From positions 372,001-436,000 of the forward strand of contig NZ_BMBA01000001.1 of the NCBI RefSeq assembly GCF_017312485.1: DNA of 64,000 bases. Reading direction: 5' to 3'. The notes beneath the pieces are model-generated. The model worked only from the letters and a program-made list of their open reading frames with translations, was not told where the DNA came from and did no database searches. Positions within the stretch are counted from its first letter, which is position 1, and each line of letters opens with the position of its first letter. Source of the DNA: Clostridium zeae. Its GTDB lineage: Bacteria; Bacillota; Clostridia; Clostridiales; Clostridiaceae. This document shows, in pieces, positions 61,983 to 64,000 of the stretch. The translations under genes were made by a program, and so were the position numbers.

Positions 61983-62395
61983 CTATTCAGCACTCTTTAT
62001 TGTATAAGTATTTTCAGCATTTAAAGGCACTGTATTAAGGTAAGTTTCTCCCGTTTTACTAAAGGTTACTCCGTAGGTTATTCCGTTATTACTGCCATCT
62101 CTAATTCCTCTTACTTGAATTACAGCCTTATCAGGCACTGAAACTTTAACTGGTTTATGCCTTATTGAGAAAGCTTCCCCTTGAGGTGATCCATCTACAA
62201 AAACCTGAACATAATCTCCATCCTCTTTATCAACAAAGTTCCAAATAGAAAGTTCAATTTTTCCATAGCTTTTTCCTGTATCTACAGTAAAGTCCTTTGC
62301 ATCTAATTTCACAGTATTCTTACTTAACATCTCTCCTGCGTTAATATCATCTAGCTTACATTTTTTTCAATCTCATTTTCCCAACTTCTATCCAT
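61983..62395 (-). pseudogene. Beta-rich protein gene, probably frameshifted near its N-terminus
   Basis: The intact frame from ATG 62330 gives 115 residues, mostly beta strand, with KIELSIWNFVDKEDGDYVQVF and a VSVPDKAVIQVRG core; no family recognised. That ATG lies directly beside GGAGAG, a poor spacing. If one base is added in the seven-A run at 62361-62367, the frame joins an upstream ATG (62395) as MDRSWENEIEKK then CKLDDINAGEMLSK, which reads as a natural start. Either a one-base deletion has disabled the full protein, or the run is a slippage site or sequencing error. The short form could still be translated. Confidence 0.5.
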
Positions 62396-62499
62396 GATTA
62401 CTAATTATATCACAAAATTTGCCATAATATACAAGCTTAATTTTACATATTATGTGTTACAAAAATTTTCATTTTATAATTTTATATGGTATAAATTAA

Positions 62500-62533
62500 A
62501 AAGCGATTACTCCTACTGAGATAATCGCTTTTC
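62500..62533 (-). terminator. Terminator downstream of the Arg-rich protein
   Basis: AAAAGCGATTA pairs with TAATCGCTTTT, with T-rich flanks on the minus strand. Confidence 0.8.
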
Positions 62534-62611
62534 ACTTCTTTGTTGAAAACAAATTATAATAACATGTACAAAAATATTGCTTTCTCTAATCTTAAGTACT
62601 ATAAATATTAA

Positions 62612-62953
62612 TTAGTAGTTATATGGATAAGGCGGTGCAATATAAGGATAGTTTAATAAGGCTAGGCCTACTAGTGTATTAATCGGGAATTTTCTGCGCC
62701 TAAATCTTCTAAATCTTCTTCTTGGATGACCATAACCATAATATTGACGTTGCTGGTCATATAGGTTGTCATTTTCTTGTTCCATAACATCCTCACCAAC
62801 TAATACTGTAACTTCATCCATATCTACATTTTCAATGATACCATCAAGTACACTTCCATCTCTCATTGTCAAAACAGTATGATAATACATATACTTCTTG
62901 CATTCAACATGTAGTGACTGCATATCTCTGTAATAATCGTTTTCTAAAAGCAT
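62612..62953 (-). CDS. Sm-like/SH3-like protein with Arg- and Tyr-rich tail
   Basis: 113 residues. Residues 28-60 (LTMRDGSVLDGIIENVDMDEVTVLVGED) resemble a small beta-barrel of the Sm/YrzK type. A Gln/Tyr region and a very basic stretch (RRRFRRFRRRKF) follow, and the end is hydrophobic-aromatic (LALLNYPYIAPPYPYNY). The composition resembles spore-coat or coat-associated proteins of clostridia, which is an inference. AAGGTG precedes the ATG. Confidence 0.65.
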   Translation of the reverse strand: MLLENDYYRDMQSLHVECKKYMYYHTVLTMRDGSVLDGIIENVDMDEVTVLVGEDVMEQENDNLYDQQRQYYGYGHPRRRFRRFRRRKFPINTLVGLALLNYPYIAPPYPYNY

Positions 62954-63032
62954 TTTTACACCTTCCTTTCTTCAGTATCATGATATTCGTTTTAAAACAC
63001 TTTCGTTCCTTTTTTCTTATACATTAAAATTA

Positions 63033-63056
63033 AGAGCACCTCTGAAAGAGGCACTC
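63033..63056 (-). terminator. Possible terminator of the CnaB gene
   Basis: AGAGCACCTCT pairs with AGAGGCACTCT, with a weak T-rich tail. Confidence 0.55.
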
Positions 63057-63159
63057 TAAAATTTTCTTGTTAGTATTTCATTGTTTTATTGATAGAAATC
63101 AATATACTAAGTCAGGCCATTTTCTGCAAATATGCATCATCTAATTCAGCTTGATTATT

Positions 63160-64000
63160 CTAAGAAGCATTATCATTTTTGTCTAATCTTCTTATCATAA
63201 ATACAGATCCTGAAAGCAATGCTAACATACCTAATATCAGTAAAATTGAACTATCAATGACACTTCCAGTTTGCGGTATAACAGAAACAATTTTTTTATC
63301 ATTAATGGTAAAGCTCTGTTCATCTGTAGATTTTACTTGAACATTTAATATTTGGCTGTTAACACTATATCCATTAGGTGCTTTTGTCTCTTTTATAGTA
63401 TAATTTCCATAAACTACAGCTTTAAATATTAAAGTACCATCGTTGCCTGATACCGCGCTATTAACAACTTTTCCTTCTGAGTCATATAAAGTGAATTCAG
63501 CTCCTAAAAGAGGATTGCCGCTTTCATCTACCTTCTTTATCGTGATGTCAGCCTTTATCTTTGAATCTATGATAGCCTCAACTTCATATACTTTGCCACT
63601 TTCATTTCCATCTACCTTCACCTTAACAACTTTATCAGAAAGATTATATCCTTCCGGTGCTTTTGTTTCTTTTATCATATATTCTCCATAATTAATATCT
63701 GTAAAGCTAACAATACCTTTTTCATCGGTTACTGATTTCTTTACTTCCTTTCCATTTAGGTCAAATAAAGTTAGTTCTGCACCAGGTAGATTATTACCAG
63801 CTTCATCAATTTTCTTAAGCTGGATTATACCTGTTATTATTGTATTTGTTAAAGCATCCTTCAAGATTACTCCATCGTCTTTGATACTAAATGTATGTTT
63901 TTCAGCATTTAGCAAATATCCTTTTGGAGCGTTAGTTTCCAAGAAATAGTATTTTCCATAGTCTAATTTATCAAACTCTACCTTTCCGTCTATTCCTGTC
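63160..64000 (-). CDS. LPXTG-type surface protein with CnaB/SpaA repeats, 5' end off window
   Basis: The frame stays open to the right edge, so the N-terminus is missing; about 280 codons are visible. Three SpaA/CnaB beta-sandwich repeats can be read, each ending with an ETNAPKGY or ETKAPEGY signature (the Glu of the isopeptide triad) and two starting with a Lys in IIQLKKID or ITIKKVD. Then IPQTG, a hydrophobic helix and a basic tail form a sortase signal. This is a pilin-backbone- or adhesin-like protein. A sortase may lie beyond the window. Same PQTG form as the 27.5 kb surface protein. Confidence 0.9.
   Translation of the reverse strand, partial: TGIDGKVEFDKLDYGKYYFLETNAPKGYLLNAEKHTFSIKDDGVILKDALTNTIITGIIQLKKIDEAGNNLPGAELTLFDLNGKEVKKSVTDEKGIVSFTDINYGEYMIKETKAPEGYNLSDKVVKVKVDGNESGKVYEVEAIIDSKIKADITIKKVDESGNPLLGAEFTLYDSEGKVVNSAVSGNDGTLIFKAVVYGNYTIKETKAPNGYSVNSQILNVQVKSTDEQSFTINDKKIVSVIPQTGSVIDSSILLILGMLALLSGSVFMIRRLDKNDNAS

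Noticed and set aside
1-64000. tRNA, rRNA, phage or IS content
   Set aside because: No clover-leaf genes with TTCGAATC-type arms, no rRNA motifs, no transposase, integrase or capsid genes were seen on either strand.

Overview
The window is low-GC (AT-rich intergenic DNA, strong GGAGG ribosome sites) and comes from an endospore-forming Gram-positive, most likely a Clostridium sensu stricto. The support is a gerA-type germination operon, an SspH-type spore protein, spore photoproduct lyase, T-box leaders, a c-di-GMP-I riboswitch, a flavodiiron protein with a rubredoxin domain, LPXTG-type surface proteins and clostridial-style PocR and Cache kinases. I saw no phage, plasmid, IS transposase, CRISPR array, rRNA or tRNA gene. 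This is chromosomal core and accessory sequence made of many short transcription units, most of them on the minus strand.

Layout: 1-7 kb holds the guaC 3' end, a bicovalent-type FAD oxidase, a MarR regulator, a PocR-PAS histidine kinase, a small membrane protein and serS with its T-box. 7.5-17 kb holds a Cys-rich YkgJ-type protein, a HAM1-like NTPase next to an intracellular GH3 glycosidase, a secreted subtilase with four chitobiase-type repeats, and a two-gene osmoprotectant ABC transporter. 17-23 kb holds sspH, a DMT permease, a MazG-like protein, a PspC protein, a TetR/MFS efflux pair with a clear operator, and two DUF2382 stress-type proteins. 23-31 kb holds the gerAA-AC-(72 aa)-AB operon, an LPXTG beta-propeller protein behind a c-di-GMP riboswitch, a small clostridial protein and an HD-GYP-like protein. 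31-45 kb holds an SDR/MarR divergon, splB, AraC regulators, a D-2-hydroxyacid dehydrogenase, GNAT, HAD and ProX-like proteins, GH43, a dicarboxylate symporter, and a stand-alone murE. 45-49.5 kb holds an acyl-CoA dehydrogenase/ETF-alpha/rubredoxin fusion followed by a flavodiiron protein and DUF1847. 49.7-59.3 kb holds a Cache-HAMP kinase, bioY with a BirA-like operator, a PHP hydrolase, a Ca-binding-loop protein, a kinase-like phosphotransferase with TetR, and a divergent MetRS-like synthetase with a detached T-box. 59.6-64 kb holds an AIM24 protein, an aldo/keto reductase, small proteins (one probably frameshifted) and the C-terminal part of a CnaB/SpaA LPXTG surface protein.

The most notable items are (1) the three-domain dehydrogenase/ETF/rubredoxin fusion beside its probable electron acceptor, (2) a MetRS-like enzyme lacking a canonical KMSKS, with an orphan T-box separated from it by a repeat element and a terminator, (3) two families of conserved intergenic elements (about 145 nt and about 90 nt) present in more than one copy, (4) two orphan kinases sharing an unusual C-terminal tail, and (5) a c-di-GMP riboswitch in front of a cell-wall-anchored propeller protein.
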